64,000 nt of DNA from Pardosa pseudoannulata (taxonomy: Eukaryota > Arthropoda > Arachnida > Araneae > Lycosidae). This document shows positions 44,815 to 55,708 of the stretch, piece after piece. The number at the start of each line of letters is the position of its first letter. Position 1 is the first letter of the stretch. The stretch is taken from NCBI GenBank assembly GCA_032207245.1, contig CM063504.1, forward strand, positions 83,522,344 to 83,586,343. The letters are read 5' to 3'. The translations under genes were made by a program, and so were the position numbers. The notes under the pieces are model-generated. The model was given only the letters and a program-made list of their open reading frames with translations, was not told the DNA's origin and did no database searches.

Positions 44815-45425
44815 TTTCTTTATTGATGAATGTACTACGTAAAAAGTACTATCTTAGTGAAACATGATATTGCTGTTACTATATTTCACTGTGTAAGATA
44901 TTCTCTTTACATGTTTCTTTATTGATGAATGTACTACGTAAAAAGTACTATCTTAGTGAAATATGATATTGCTGTTACTACATTTCACTGTGTAAGATAT
45001 TCTCTTTACATGTTTCTTTATTGATGAATGTACCACGTAAATACTCTCTTAGTTAAACATGATATTGCTGTTACTACATTTCACTGTGTAAGATATTCTC
45101 TTTACATGTTTCTTTATTGATGTACTACGTAAAAAGTACTATCTTGGTGAAACATGATATTGCTGTTACTACATTTCACTGTGTAAGATATTCTCTTTAC
45201 ATGTTTCTTTATTGATGAATGTACCACGTAAATACTATCTTAGTTAAACATGATATTGCTGTTACTACATTTCACTGTGTAAGGCATTCTCTTTACATGT
45301 TTCTTAACGATGTAACGTAAGATAGTACTTTTTACGTAGTACATCAATAGATGTACTACGTAAAAAGTACTATCTTAGTGAAACATGATATTTCTGTTAT
45401 TACATTTCACTGTATGAGATATTCT
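44815..45425 (+). repeat. Tandem array with 95-99-bp units
   Basis: TTTCTT-led units start at 44815, 44914, 45013, 45109, 45204 and 45300. Each holds GTACTACGTAAAAAGTACTA or a variant, then GATATTGCTGTTACTA and CACTGTGTAAG. Units 3 and 5 share TACCACGTAAATACT and AGTTAAACATG. Units 4 and 6 lack or have lost GAATG, so the later part repeats as a dimer of about 191 bp. The last unit contains an inverted segment. Confidence 0.93.
45318..45377. repeat. Perfect 28-bp inverted repeat with 4-nt loop
   Basis: The left arm 45318-45345 (starting TAAGATAGTACTTTTTACG) is the exact reverse complement of the right arm 45350-45377, separated by AATA. The right arm is normal array sequence; the left arm is an inverted copy of it. 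RNA or single-stranded DNA from here could form a 28-bp hairpin. Confidence 0.97.
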
Positions 45426-45999
45426 CACTTAAATGAAATCGTTTACCAGGGTTAACAACTTAATATTTCATATGTACATATGTAATAATATGGTAGAAAT
45501 TATTGCAGCTGTTAAATAGCTGTTTGATTTTATAAAATTAATTTAAATTTCCAGCAATTAATTATGAAATAGAAACTTTAGAACTTTAAATTCTTTCAAA
45601 TGAACTGGGTTCTCTTTAGTTGTGAATCTCTCATACGTAGATAGGGGAAAAAAGTTGGAGAGAATTCATAAACATAAAAAAAAAAATCTTGTTGAAAAAA
45701 CACATTTTTGTTCATTTTATAACTTAGTTCCACGAACTCTAAACACAAACGATTTGTCTAAACAAAACGGATACTTCAATTTTTTTTATATCAAAATAAG
45801 AGTGATAAGCGACTTATGAACATGTAAGATAACACGTTATCTTGTCAAAACTTGATTTCTTAATACCTGTTTTCCACACGTCGTTTGATAAATTTTTCTT
45901 ACTTATCGATATTTTCAGACTGATTTGATAAACAATTCAATTCTGTTTTAAGAATTATAAAATTATATTTCTTCTTTTACGCTTAAATTTTTTTAAATT
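45426..45999. other. AT-rich spacer
   Basis: Nothing recognised. Confidence 0.45.
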
Positions 46000-46510
46000 A
46001 AAAAATACTACCGGTAAACTGTTATTGTTGGGATAAAGTGCCATGATCGTAAAATTTAGCAACTTTAGAGGCACAAGATTTAAAATTACTCAAGAGATAA
46101 AATCTTTGATCTTGAATGTGTTACATTTGGATACGTGACAATTTGTGGCCAAAATGGTTGAATCTTTGAAAAAGAAGACAGGCATGAATGAATGAAAGGA
46201 AAATTAAGGACAGAAAATATATAAGGGTAGAATACGTGAAAAAATAGTATACTGTAAAAATACTACGGATAAACTGTTATTGTTGGGATAAAGTTTCATG
46301 TAAGTATAATTTAGCAACTTTAGAGGCACAAGATTTAGAATTGCTCAAGAGATAAAATTTTTAATCTTGAATGTGTTACATTTGGATACGTGACAATTTG
46401 TGGTCAAAACGGCCGAATCTTTGAAAAAGAAGACAGGCTTGAATGAATGAAAGGAAAATTAATGACAGAAAATAAATAAGGGCAGAATATATGAAAAAAT
46501 AGTATAATGT
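46000..46510 (+). repeat. 255-bp tandem duplication
   Basis: AAACTGTTATTGTTGGGATA starts at 46016 and again at 46271. The following text (GCAACTTTAGAGGCACAAGA, GTTACATTTGGATACGTGAC) is shared with a few substitutions. Confidence 0.92.
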
Positions 46511-46689
46511 AAGGACCATCTATAAAAGAAGAAATAAAAAAAGTAATTTTATAAATACAGAAAATGTATAGGAGAAAAATAAAGACATGTATTGTCATTA
46601 TAAATATACATTATTTTCTTATGCTCTAAGTTCTCTAAACTCCAGTTCTCTAAACTCATTTTGTTTTATTTGTTTTACTATTACTCCTA

Positions 46690-46802
46690 AGGTTTACTTT
46701 TTTGCAACACGGGGACCAATAAAACCGAATCCAGACAGCATCGAACATCCATGCCAGCAATGGGACTCTAAACCACGAACATCGGTATCGAAGAGAAACT
46801 CC
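46690..46802 (-). mobile_element. SINE copy, 3' part, minus strand
   Basis: Reverse-complemented, it reads TACCGATGTTCGTGGTTTAG, then AGTCCCATTGCTGGCATGGA and a tail GTGTTGCAAAAAAGTAAACC. This aligns with the SINE at 15171 (TACCGGAGTTCGTGGGTTCG, GGCATGGATGTTCG, GTGTTTCAAAAAAGTAGACC). The rest of the same copy lies at 47663-47710, so a hAT-like element has split it. Confidence 0.7.
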
Positions 46803-47662
46803 CAGGGCCTGATTAAAGCACGGACCGACTGGGCCTAGACCCTGGACCCCTAATTTTAGGGGCCCCTAAAATTCGGTACTTAGTTATTAAATTTTAAATA
46901 ATTTAATTAACAAAATTTGAAAATGTTTTTTGTTAATTCTTTAAGTAATATTTCATGAAACCTTATTCAGAAATTAATTGAAAACAGTTAAAATGTTGAC
47001 AATTTTAACTAAAACACACTTCAGTTTACTTATTTACATCAGTCCAGTCACTTTTTTTACTCATTACTTGCTCCATGGTTCAGAGTAGAAAAATCCTTTG
47101 CTTTTAAGGTTTTGCAGTAATTAAAGGAACATAATACTGGAATAACAGTTTATTACATTCAACATTTATAATATGAATCATTAAGAAAATAATTTACAAA
47201 ATATTAAAGGAAAAAAGCATTTATCTTATATATTATATAATATAAATTAGTAATAAATTAAAAATTTCAGCCAGTTATAAAGAAATATTAGCACTTTTTA
47301 TTATATTTCTGAAACTTAGATACAATTGTTATTTGCTTAAGAATTTTATTATTTTATTATTTTTTTCTCTTATTAATTTTGTCTTAAAATCTACGAATAG
47401 TTATTATTTGTTAATCTTACCTATGCTATATATAAAAACTTAATTGCAAGTGTTACAGTTTACATCCTTGAGGATATGCAGATTTTTGGCATTCGACTGT
47501 ACTACAAAGGTATGTAAACATTAAAAAATTAATATAAACTTTCCTCCAAAAATATTCATTTGTATTCTCTTTTATAAACTAATTTTTTTGCCTTGAAATG
47601 AGGGTGGGGGGTCCGAAACACTACCAGGCCCTGGGCTTGATCTTTGCCTTGATCGAGTCTTG
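46803..47662. mobile_element. hAT-like element inserted in a SINE
   Basis: Left end CAGGGCCTGATTAAAGCA and the inverted right end CAAGACTCGATCAAGGCA agree at 12 of 18 positions. The immediate flanks GAAACTCC (46795-46802) and GAAACGCA (47663-47670) match at 6 of 8, fitting an aged 8-bp target duplication. Subterminal GGGCC-rich text at both ends contrasts with an AT-rich core. No transposase frame is present. Confidence 0.55.
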
Positions 47663-47710
47663 GAAACGCACTGCCGTTTCGGACATCACTCGACGAGCTC
47701 TTTTTGTACA
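47663..47710 (-). mobile_element. SINE copy, 5' part, minus strand
   Basis: Reverse-complemented it gives the tRNA-like head ending CGGCAGTGCGTTTC, which continues into 46802 downwards if the hAT-like element is removed. The A-box region is degenerate. Confidence 0.5.
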
Positions 47711-47796
47711 ATTGTTTTTTTAAACCTAAATACCTATAGTTTTATCTCCAATATACGTTTATCTATTTGTTTCAATTGCTACATTCTTGTACCTAT

Positions 47797-48613
47797 TGTA
47801 ACGAATTCGCGTTACCTTAAATTTCCAGATAGAGACCTATCTACGACCTTGAGTAAAACCACCATAACGTAGAAAATTAGCAAACGTGCCTTTTGTGAGC
47901 ACTTGAACTGAGCTCTTCTTTACCTAGTGAAAGGACGTTGTTTCGAGCAGAATAGTATGCCGAATAGAGGATTGTTAAAATCGAGGACCATCTCAATCAT
48001 TCTGTCTGAGAAATTCATTAGGATGCTGGTGAAGTGTTCCCAGTGTTAGTTTCAATGGCATCCCGAAGAAAGAGTCTCACACGACAGAAATGTTCTATAT
48101 TGTAAGGGAAGCAGCAATACTTTCTATTTTGTCCTCCAAAGGTTTGTCTGGAGACATCGATTAATGATCGGCGAGATTGCTCCCGATTACTGCAAACTTC
48201 CCTTAGAATCGGGCTGCTTGCACCTGTCAAGCCAGATTTCTACAAGCGGTTTCCTCACCACGTCATCAACCAGCTGTCCGATCAGCTGAGATGAAAATTG
48301 GCAGTCAGACGACGATATAAAAAGACGAGAGTTCAAGGCCCAGAAAAATTTTTTGACCAATCGAGTCTCCTGTGAACTAACTCATCGGCCGAGAACGTCC
48401 AGGCGAGCGACTGAGTGTCCTCCCCCCCATTTTTTCTCTCCAACGGCTAGGAATCTGATTCCTGCAACGATCATCATTTTCATTTGTAGATATTCATCGT
48501 TTCATCTGTATTTATCATAACTTCAACATTGTGTTTCTAAATAAATATCTTTAGTCTGTACTTAAGCCTCCGCTGTCCTTTTTCGGGCTCACTTAGAGCG
48601 CCAGTACGCTACA
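47797..48613 (+). mobile_element. Solo LTR of an LTR retrotransposon
   Basis: Starts TGTAACGAATTCGCGTTAC and ends GCCAGTACGCTACA (TG...CA), flanked by the 4-bp repeat CTAT (47793-47796 and 48614-48617). Inside are a TATA box (48315-48322) and AATAAA (48540-48545), 73 nt before the end, in U3-R-U5 order. No internal retrotransposon coding region adjoins it. The size (817 bp) and 4-bp duplication suit a Ty3/gypsy-type element, which is an inference. Confidence 0.85.
48315..48322 (+). promoter_or_regulatory. TATA box of the solo LTR
   Basis: TATAAAAA within GACGATATAAAAAGACGAG. It could start transcription rightwards through the R region. Confidence 0.6.
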
Positions 48614-48617
48614 CTAT

Positions 48618-50634
48618 ATTTTACTCCAATGATCATCACTAGGTCCTCCTTGTCTATCATTATCCGAATCCCCGTTGTGATAATTAACTTACAATTAATT
48701 GCAAATAAACTTTTAGTGAAAGCGAAACAGAGCTCATTCAACAAATCCTAGCTTCAGAGTGAATCACTTACCAGTGACTAAACACGGGGGAGATCCGGAA
48801 CACAAAAATATCTCTGCTGGGTGACGAAACAAAGCATCGTTTGCATTACGTAAAACTACTACAACTACTACTCTTCTTCCTCTCCCCCCGTCACCTTCGG
48901 GAATTAGTTGAGTAGGAAAAACTATTTTTAAAGACCGAGTGTAATTGATACACATTCCACAGTAAAATAGCTACGTTAGAGAAGAAAACAACAGTCGCAA
49001 TTGTTTTAAAATCATTGAACGAAGTAATTTTACGGCGGTAACCGCTATATGTGTATTTGTGTTAAATAACGGCTTTTAGAAGATCCGCGAAGCAAAGTTT
49101 TCGAAGAACAGTTTTTTTTTTTTAATAAAATAATGTAAACCTTGTATATATCAAAAATGTAACGTCTATGATACTTACATAAGAGGTGTTAAATTTCTTT
49201 TCACAATATCCCCTCGTTTTCTTATTATATTAAAATCAAAGAAATAAAATCATGAATTTTTAAACGTAAAATAGTATTCTAGGTCAGCAGTCAACAAATG
49301 GTGGTCCGTGAAAAATTTTCATGGTCCACAGAAAAAAAAAAAAACGGATGATTACTTATTGTAAGCTGGAACTGTAACTGGTAGAGTACTGGAACTGTAT
49401 TGATAGTTTTTAACATATACCAAAAGATTATTGTCAATAATATGATTTTAAATAAAAATAACTGTCTTGGTGGAAGTAAAAATGTTTAATAAAATAAATC
49501 TTTCTTGAACAATTTTTTTTTACAAAATAATTGTAATATAATAATTCAGAGACCCTATTGTTTGCGGTGGTACTCCAAAAAACAGTTTTGATTCTTTACA
49601 TAACAAAGATAAACCTTACATTTTGTGCACATCGTACTTGCCTGGCCAGTTTTGCAGTACTTCATTTCTGATGTATGGTTATTTGCAGCCAATGGTCATA
49701 TTTGTCATACCGTACATCATCGCATGGTCGTTCAGATACTTTTTTTTATTTGTACATTTATTAAATTTTATCAGATACCTTTTTTTATCTTTTACATTTT
49801 ACAATGAATACAGAATAATCCATAAGAGACTTGGACTAATCAACCAACAACATGGTACATCAGGATATTTGGGTGGGATGCATTTAAAGGAAATAACTTC
49901 AATTTCATTTTTCATTTCTTCAATAAAATAAATCAATAGATTTTAAAAGTGCGGCTTGTATTCACAAAAAAATATATGAACACACTCTGTATTTGCAATA
50001 TTTATATAAAAATATGTATTTTTTACTTTAAAAAATACATTTTTGGCCAATATTTTTTTATTTTCATATAATTAAGGTCTAAAATATTTTACCTTTTAAA
50101 CACCACAGAACGAACTTTTAGCAGAAAATTCCAAGTTATCCTAAGAAGTTTGTTTTATTTTTTAACCAAATCCTGCTACTGAACAGAAAAACAATTAACC
50201 CTTTGTATCTGAACCAAACCTATTTGTAAAATATTTCCACAAATGTTATATAGAATACATTAATTCAAATGTGTAAAAAAATATTTAAAAATCACAACAC
50301 ACAATGTATATTATTCTATACACCACCAACGAAAGGTAAATTACTGCAACTGTGGCATTGTATAGTATAATATATGTTAGTAAAAAACACAACAAAAACA
50401 TGCTAATTCTCATAAAGACAACAGCATATATATAAAAATGTGTAAGAACAAACATTTAGGCATGTGTATTTTATAATAAACATATTTAGGGGTACAAACA
50501 TAAAATAAATATTACCTTAGATAAACCTGAGCGGCGCATCTTGAAGGTTATTTTTCACAACTGGTTTAAAATTATGACAGATAAACTACTATTTTTATTT
50601 TTGAAGTATAAATAAACGTCTAGAAATGTCATGT
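48618..50634. other. Stretch without recognised gene
   Basis: Mostly AT-rich. A less AT-rich part at 48750-48960 has only an unrecognised minus-strand frame. A GGTCCGTGAAAA...TTTTCATGGTCCAC inverted motif near 49302-49328 recalls hAT subterminal sequences, but element limits were not found. Overlapping frames at 49623-49931 are Phe/Tyr-rich and unconvincing. Confidence 0.4.
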
Positions 50635-51420
50635 GTTTAATAAAACTAAGTTAAAAATTATTTTATAGTGATCATATATTTTTATAAAGTTGTATGTATG
50701 GTATGCTATACAAAATGAACATAAGGGTTAACAAAATATTTTGAGTTTATTCTGAATATATGATATAGAAAAGAAAACGTTTATATATTTTCTCACCATA
50801 TTTGGTGGTACGGGCGAAGACCAGTTTTTAACCACGGGCACTAAAGGACCTAGTTACTGTCCTGCGGGTGTGCAAAGTTTGTATAAATATATAGCCTTAG
50901 TTTAATAAAACTAAGTTAATTATTTTATAGTGATCGTATATTTTTATAAAGTTGTATGTATGGTATGCTATACAAAATGAACATAAGGGCTAACAAAATA
51001 TTTTGAGTTAATTCTAAATATATGATATGGAAAAAAGCATTTATATATTTTCTCACCATATTAAGTGATAGGGGCTCAGACTAGTTTAGTGCCACGGGCA
51101 CTAAAGGACCTAGTTACGGTCCTGCGGGTGTGCAAAGTTTGTATAAATATATAGCCTTAGTATAATAAACTAAGTTAATTATTTTATAGTGATCGTATAT
51201 TTTTATAAAGTTGTATGTATGGTATGCTATACAAAATGAGCATAAGGGCTAACAAAATATTTTGAGTTAATTCTAAATATATGATATAGAAAAGAAAACG
51301 TTTATATATTTTCTCACCATATTAGTTGATAGGGGTTGGTACAAGTTTTTTGCCACGTGCACTAAAGGACGTAGTTACGGCCCTGCGAGTGTGCAAAGTT
51401 TGTATAAATATATATCCTCA
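50635..51420 (+). repeat. Tandem array with ~262-bp units
   Basis: Three units start near 50635, 50900 and 51160. Shared blocks are TTGTATGTATGGTATGCTAT, TTTCTCACCATATT and CACTAAAGGAC..AGTTAC, ending GTGTGCAAAGTTTGTATAAA. Units 2 and 3 are the most alike. Confidence 0.92.
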
Positions 51421-51790
51421 GACACAACGCTTAAAAACTTTTTAACGCCGTTGCTTGCAAAACAACCGTCGCTCGAGCTATAAAAAATTACCGAGGTTGA
51501 ACTAGCCGAGAGAAAGCGAACAGCAAAATTAATTTCCTTTAAAAAAATAGTGAATGAATTTCTTCTCTGACTCATTTCGGCGTTTAAAAAATGCGTGTCG
51601 TGCTCACTTGACTTTCTGTGTTACGCGGCGCTGAGTTGCGTGTCAATCCGCATCCACTAACTAGCACCACCCTGTCGCTTGTAACACGCGCCAGCACATG
51701 CTAGAGTCCAGAGAAAGAACTCTAATTAGTTTGGTCGTGTCCCACGGAATGGGGGCTAATAAATTTGTACAGTTGTTAGACTTTTAGATT
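51421..51790. other. CpG-containing unique block after the array
   Basis: Noticeably GC-richer and non-repetitive, with several CpGs, a TGACTCA AP-1-type site (51568-51574) and CTATAAAAAATTA at about 51478. This could be regulatory, but no gene start follows. Confidence 0.25.
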
Positions 51791-52204
51791 TTCGGTATCA
51801 ACGTATTTATGGAAACATAATTCGAGATGAAAAGTCTTTAACAGCCTGTTTTTGATTCAACATAAAATAAAAGATTATGATCTTTTTAGAATAATATTTT
51901 TTAGATCATTAACCACTTGCCTGTGGAATATATTTGAGAAAAAGTGCCAGAAATGGAAATTGTTTTCTCATTAATTTTGTTTTCTATTATCATCCAAATG
52001 TCAGAAATAGATTATTTTTGAAAAAAAAAAATACTTTAAACGAAATATTACTATTTTCAATATTTTTACAAATATAAGAAATGTTAATGAATTACAGTAA
52101 TTTTTACTCAAATTACAGTAAAATAAATCACATGACATAATTTTCTGGATATATATAATACACCAATACAACAATATCATTATCTATATCAACTGTCAGG
52201 AATT
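51791..52204. other. AT-rich spacer
   Basis: Nothing recognised. Confidence 0.45.
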
Positions 52205-52934
52205 CCATATTCCACAGATTCCTTTGAATTTTACAATTCCTTTACAGAATCCGAAAAATAGCGACAAATAACGCAAAACTGCAGAACTTTTCGCGGGTGA
52301 GTATATCTATCTATTTTGAAAAAAGCCAATTAGATATTATGCATTAGACGAACCGATTTCGGGCTTTACGGAATTGAAATACCGTTTTTTCTCTTGCTCA
52401 ATCTCAGATCGGGTATTCCAAAATTGGCGCATTTAGTGACAGGCTCCGGGTTAATATTCCCCCAAAGGAAAAAGTCATAAGACGTTACAGTCAGATGATC
52501 TGAAGCGGCCAGGGAGCAAAGTGATGTTATCCTCACCCATAGTCCAAAACAAAACATGCACATAATTAATACACTCGTTGTGTTCCTGTTAGGTAAAGTG
52601 TTTGGTTTTTTCCTAATCTCCAGTAGAGGGTACAGCCATCAGACTTTAATCATTTTTGGAGCCAAAAATTTTGGCGATCAAAATTGGCGCATTTGTTTTG
52701 CCCGTTTTCAGTTCTGGCTTCAGAGGAAAAGGGTTAATAAGAATCTAATTTCGTAAAAATCGTTTAGTTTTGTTAAATAAAAAAATAATATAAATACAAG
52801 TTGTACGGGAAGCGGCCCAAGATCTTTCTTGTCACAGCTCTGGATTTACTAATTACTACTCCGTATAACATTGGGAGTGCTGACGTTCATTATATTCTAA
52901 CACTTAACACGGTATATCTAGCATTTTTCTTTCC
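52205..52934 (+). repeat. Duplicated block, unit 1
   Basis: Shares GCATTAGAC.AACCGATTTC, CTTGCTCAA.CTCAGATCGG, CAAGATCTTTCTT and TTGGGAGTGCTGA with 52935-53980. Unit 1 holds a 244-bp insertion (52435-52678) that unit 2 lacks. Confidence 0.88.
52435..52678 (-). pseudogene. Mariner/Tc1-type transposase fragment
   Basis: The minus strand encodes SDHLTVTSYDFFLWGNINPE. The DFFLWG motif after P/S-D-L-T is a hallmark of the DDE_3-type catalytic domain in Tc1/mariner-family transposases (usually RSPDLTPxDFFLWG). Only this piece of the domain remains. Exact 16-bp direct repeats CAAAATTGGCGCATTT flank the segment (52419-52434 and 52679-52694), and the paralogous block at about 53145 has a single copy of that site and no insert. 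Confidence 0.6.
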
Positions 52935-53298
52935 ATTTTCCACAGATTCTTTTGAATGTCACAGATCCTTTACAGTCTCTGAGAAATAGCGACAAATGGC
53001 GTAAAACAGTCGAACTTTTCGTTGGAGAGTATCTCTATTTGTAGGGAGAATGACAAATTAAATATTATGCATTAGACAAACCGATTTCGGGCTTTAAAGA
53101 ATTGAAATACCGTTTTTCTCTTGCTCAAACTCAGATCGGGCATTTCAAGTTTGTGCATTTGCTTTGCCCGTTTTGAGTTCAGGTGTCACAGGCAAGGGCT
53201 TAATAAGGGTCTAATTTCGTAAAATTTGCTCAGTTTCGTTAAATGAAAAAAAGAATACAATCTATACAAGTTGCACTGGAAGTGTTCCAAGATCTTTC

Positions 53299-53870
53299 TT
53301 AACACCTTGTATGCGGGACACGTACTAGTACGTTTTCTGACGATTGATACTTGAGAGCAGGCCACGTACTAGTACATTTTCTGACGATTGATACTTGAGA
53401 GAGGGTCACGTACTAGTTCGGGTTAGTGTAACAACATGGTTTGTTTGTGAGTACAAAAATAACGGTATATACAGGAAAACGAAGCCGAATGTTCTCTGTC
53501 TACTGCATAAATTCTGGAAAAATTTAGACAAATAAAAACTAGTTTTTACATCATTCGATACGGAACCACAGAACGGGAAGTTTGATTAAAAAATCAATTT
53601 AAATTTAAAATTAACTTTTTATTTATCCCTGCGAAAATGTATATTTCTATATTATATTATATATATGTATATTTATATATTATATATATATTTGTTTATT
53701 TGTCTATTTATGTATTTGTTTATATATTTCATTTTAAAATACGAAAAGTTGGTTAAAAAACAAAATAATTTTCGATCTATTGAGATTTAACTGAATAAAT
53801 AAATTTACTCCCAAAACTCCCGCTCCCGGTACAATTCCGCTGCGAAATGTACCAGCACACAACGTGTTAA
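53299..53870 (+). mobile_element. piggyBac-like MITE, copy 1
   Basis: Begins TTAACACCTTGTATGCGGGA and ends GCACACAACGTGTTAA, so both ends carry TTAA followed by CAC..TTGTGTGC-type inverted repeats. TTAA target duplication is characteristic of piggyBac elements. It contains three copies of a roughly 52-bp subrepeat with the palindrome ACGTACTAGTACGT (first at 53320-53333). It matches 63027-63366 in inverted orientation. No transposase. Confidence 0.8.
53635..53725. repeat. Imperfect TATA-rich microsatellite
   Basis: Degenerate ATATTATATATATG and TTTATTTGTCTATT-type repeats inside MITE copy 1, absent from the shorter copy 2; they explain much of the length difference. Confidence 0.7.
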
Positions 53871-53980
53871 CTGAGAAACGCTTTAGTTAGCACTGTTCGG
53901 TTAACACAGATCCGGATTACTAACAGGATCATTGGGAGTGCTGAGGTCCATTCTAACATATAACACGGTAGATCTAACAC

Positions 53981-54987
53981 TTTTCCTTTCTGTTCACATA
54001 AAAGAAAATTTATTCCGTTTAAGTTCATTATAATGGGGTTTGATTTATTAAAAACTACGCTTGTGAGAGAAATCGTATTGGGAATGTAAAATAATACTTT
54101 CATGTATCTTGCAAGACCAATTTTTGTATTTTAATACAGAGGGTGAAAATATAATACTCATTATAAGATTACTTTTTCAAATAATGATCATTGTACTTTT
54201 AATGAAGTATATATGACGTGTTACAGAGAATAATAACTTGACGGAACTAAAAATATTGTACAATATTGAATAATTGCTTTACCTAAATTGCATTTAAAGC
54301 GAATGGAAATCAATATCCGGTTATGTTTCTACGAAAATTATAAACGCACAGTAATAAATTGAAAGCAGTTAGCTAAGATACAGAGCACTAGAAATATTTT
54401 TAATGAATTTCAGGAAAATATTTTTATGTTATCCAAACATTCTTTTCTTATGGATGTTAATGTCTTATACATTTTATGTAACAGCCATTAGGCTCATTAA
54501 AATAATGCAGTTACAAGTTGAATATTTTAAAATTTCGGATTCAAGGTTTATTGTTTCCTTAAATGCTAATTATAAGTTCTAGCATACAATTTTCACTGAT
54601 GACATACGGATATTTTTTTCACGTTTTCGACAATTAAGAACGCTTTCTATGTTTTCATTAAACTCAAACGATGCAAAACTTTAATTAATTAGGATTGAAT
54701 TTTCAAAAAATGGTTAATTATTTGTGAATGGTAATTCGAAAGAAGAGGTTAATAAAATAAATATGTAGTAAATTTATACAAATTGCTCCAATTTAACATA
54801 AAATTTTTAATTAGAGCATTCTAAGAATCGAGTAAAATCTGCGACTTTCGAATAGGCCTTATTTATTGGATGCTACTTTTTATTGTTATTGAAAACTCAT
54901 TTAAAACGTTATGGTCAACAAAAATTGAACAGAATGTGTAAATACAAACGTGAATAAACACATGCACACATATATGTGTATGTATAC
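53981..54987. other. AT-rich stretch, no gene seen
   Basis: Nothing recognised. Confidence 0.45.
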
Positions 54988-54991
54988 ATAT

Positions 54992-55704
54992 TGTGAAGAC
55001 TCCCCTTTTGTCCGAGCCCGCTCCAAAAGAGTGATCGTAGTACACCTGTACCTGGACAATAGCATGGCGTCGCAGAGTCGGGGATCTTGACAATCGGACC
55101 GAATAGACGAATACGCCCCTGATGGATCTCGTTAATGAACGCTCGGAAATTCCGTGAAGAGACAGCCAGCGAATGAGAATTCAGTTAAAAAGTATAACTG
55201 TAACTTTAGCTGGAGTTCTCATGTAACTGGGATCTTAACTGAGAGAAAAACAGTGCCGCGACCGTAACTGACCCCCAGGTATAAAAAGCCTACAATTTTG
55301 CGACTCAGGGCTTTTCGTCATTTTTTTCGGAGGTGTGTTGACCTCGTGGAGGCTTTCGCCTTTGTACCAGAGAGCTTGCTAGTTCGGGAGATTCGTAAAG
55401 TCCGCTCATATAGGGAGCGGCAGAATCTCGATACCGAACGGGGGATAAATTGGGTTTGATTGCACCCTTAAAAGCCTCCCCATTTGTAAGAGATTATTAA
55501 TTCTCTTGTTTTTCTTTCGACTGTGATTGTCGTGAGGAAGTTTTATCGTCAACCATCCTTTGCAGTTCTAGATGATTTAGGAATTAACGTTCCTTTGTAA
55601 ATAGCCGTATTTAATCCAGAATTAAAATGAATTTTCAATTTTATTCTTTGACTGTGATCCATTATTCCCGTTACCTCTCATTTGAGAATATTGAAGGCGT
55701 CACA
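54992..55704 (+). mobile_element. Solo LTR of an LTR retrotransposon
   Basis: Starts TGTGAAGACTCCCC and ends GAAGGCGTCACA, flanked by the 4-bp repeat ATAT (54988-54991 and 55705-55708). A TATA box (55280-55287) is followed by a GC-richer R/U5 region and an ATTAAA polyadenylation-type signal at 55621, about 80 nt from the end. The first eight bases equal those of the minus-strand LTR at 3650-4495 (TGTGAAG), but the bodies differ, so they are different families. No internal coding region adjoins. Confidence 0.85.
55280..55287 (+). promoter_or_regulatory. TATA box of the solo LTR
   Basis: TATAAAAA within CCAGGTATAAAAAGCC, at a position suited to U3 promoter function. Confidence 0.6.
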
Positions 55705-55708
55705 ATAT

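Larger units (their letters stand above)
52935..53980 (+). repeat. Duplicated block, unit 2, split by a MITE
   Basis: Matches 52205-52934 on both sides of the piggyBac-like MITE. CCAAGATCTTTCTT lies just left of it, and ATCATTGGGAGTGCTGAGGT with ACACGGTAGATCTA lies right of it. Confidence 0.85.

Noticed and set aside
44815..45425. CRISPR-like array of regularly spaced repeats
   Set aside because: Units are contiguous tandem repeats without unique spacers, and the genome is eukaryotic.
46587..46838. 83-codon plus-strand frame containing QQWDSKPRTS
   Set aside because: This is antisense SINE sequence; translated SINE B-box regions often give W-D-S-x-P-R.
49280..49560. hAT fragment with GGTCCGTG...CATGGTCCAC
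   Set aside because: The short inverted motif is suggestive, but ends and target duplication could not be matched.
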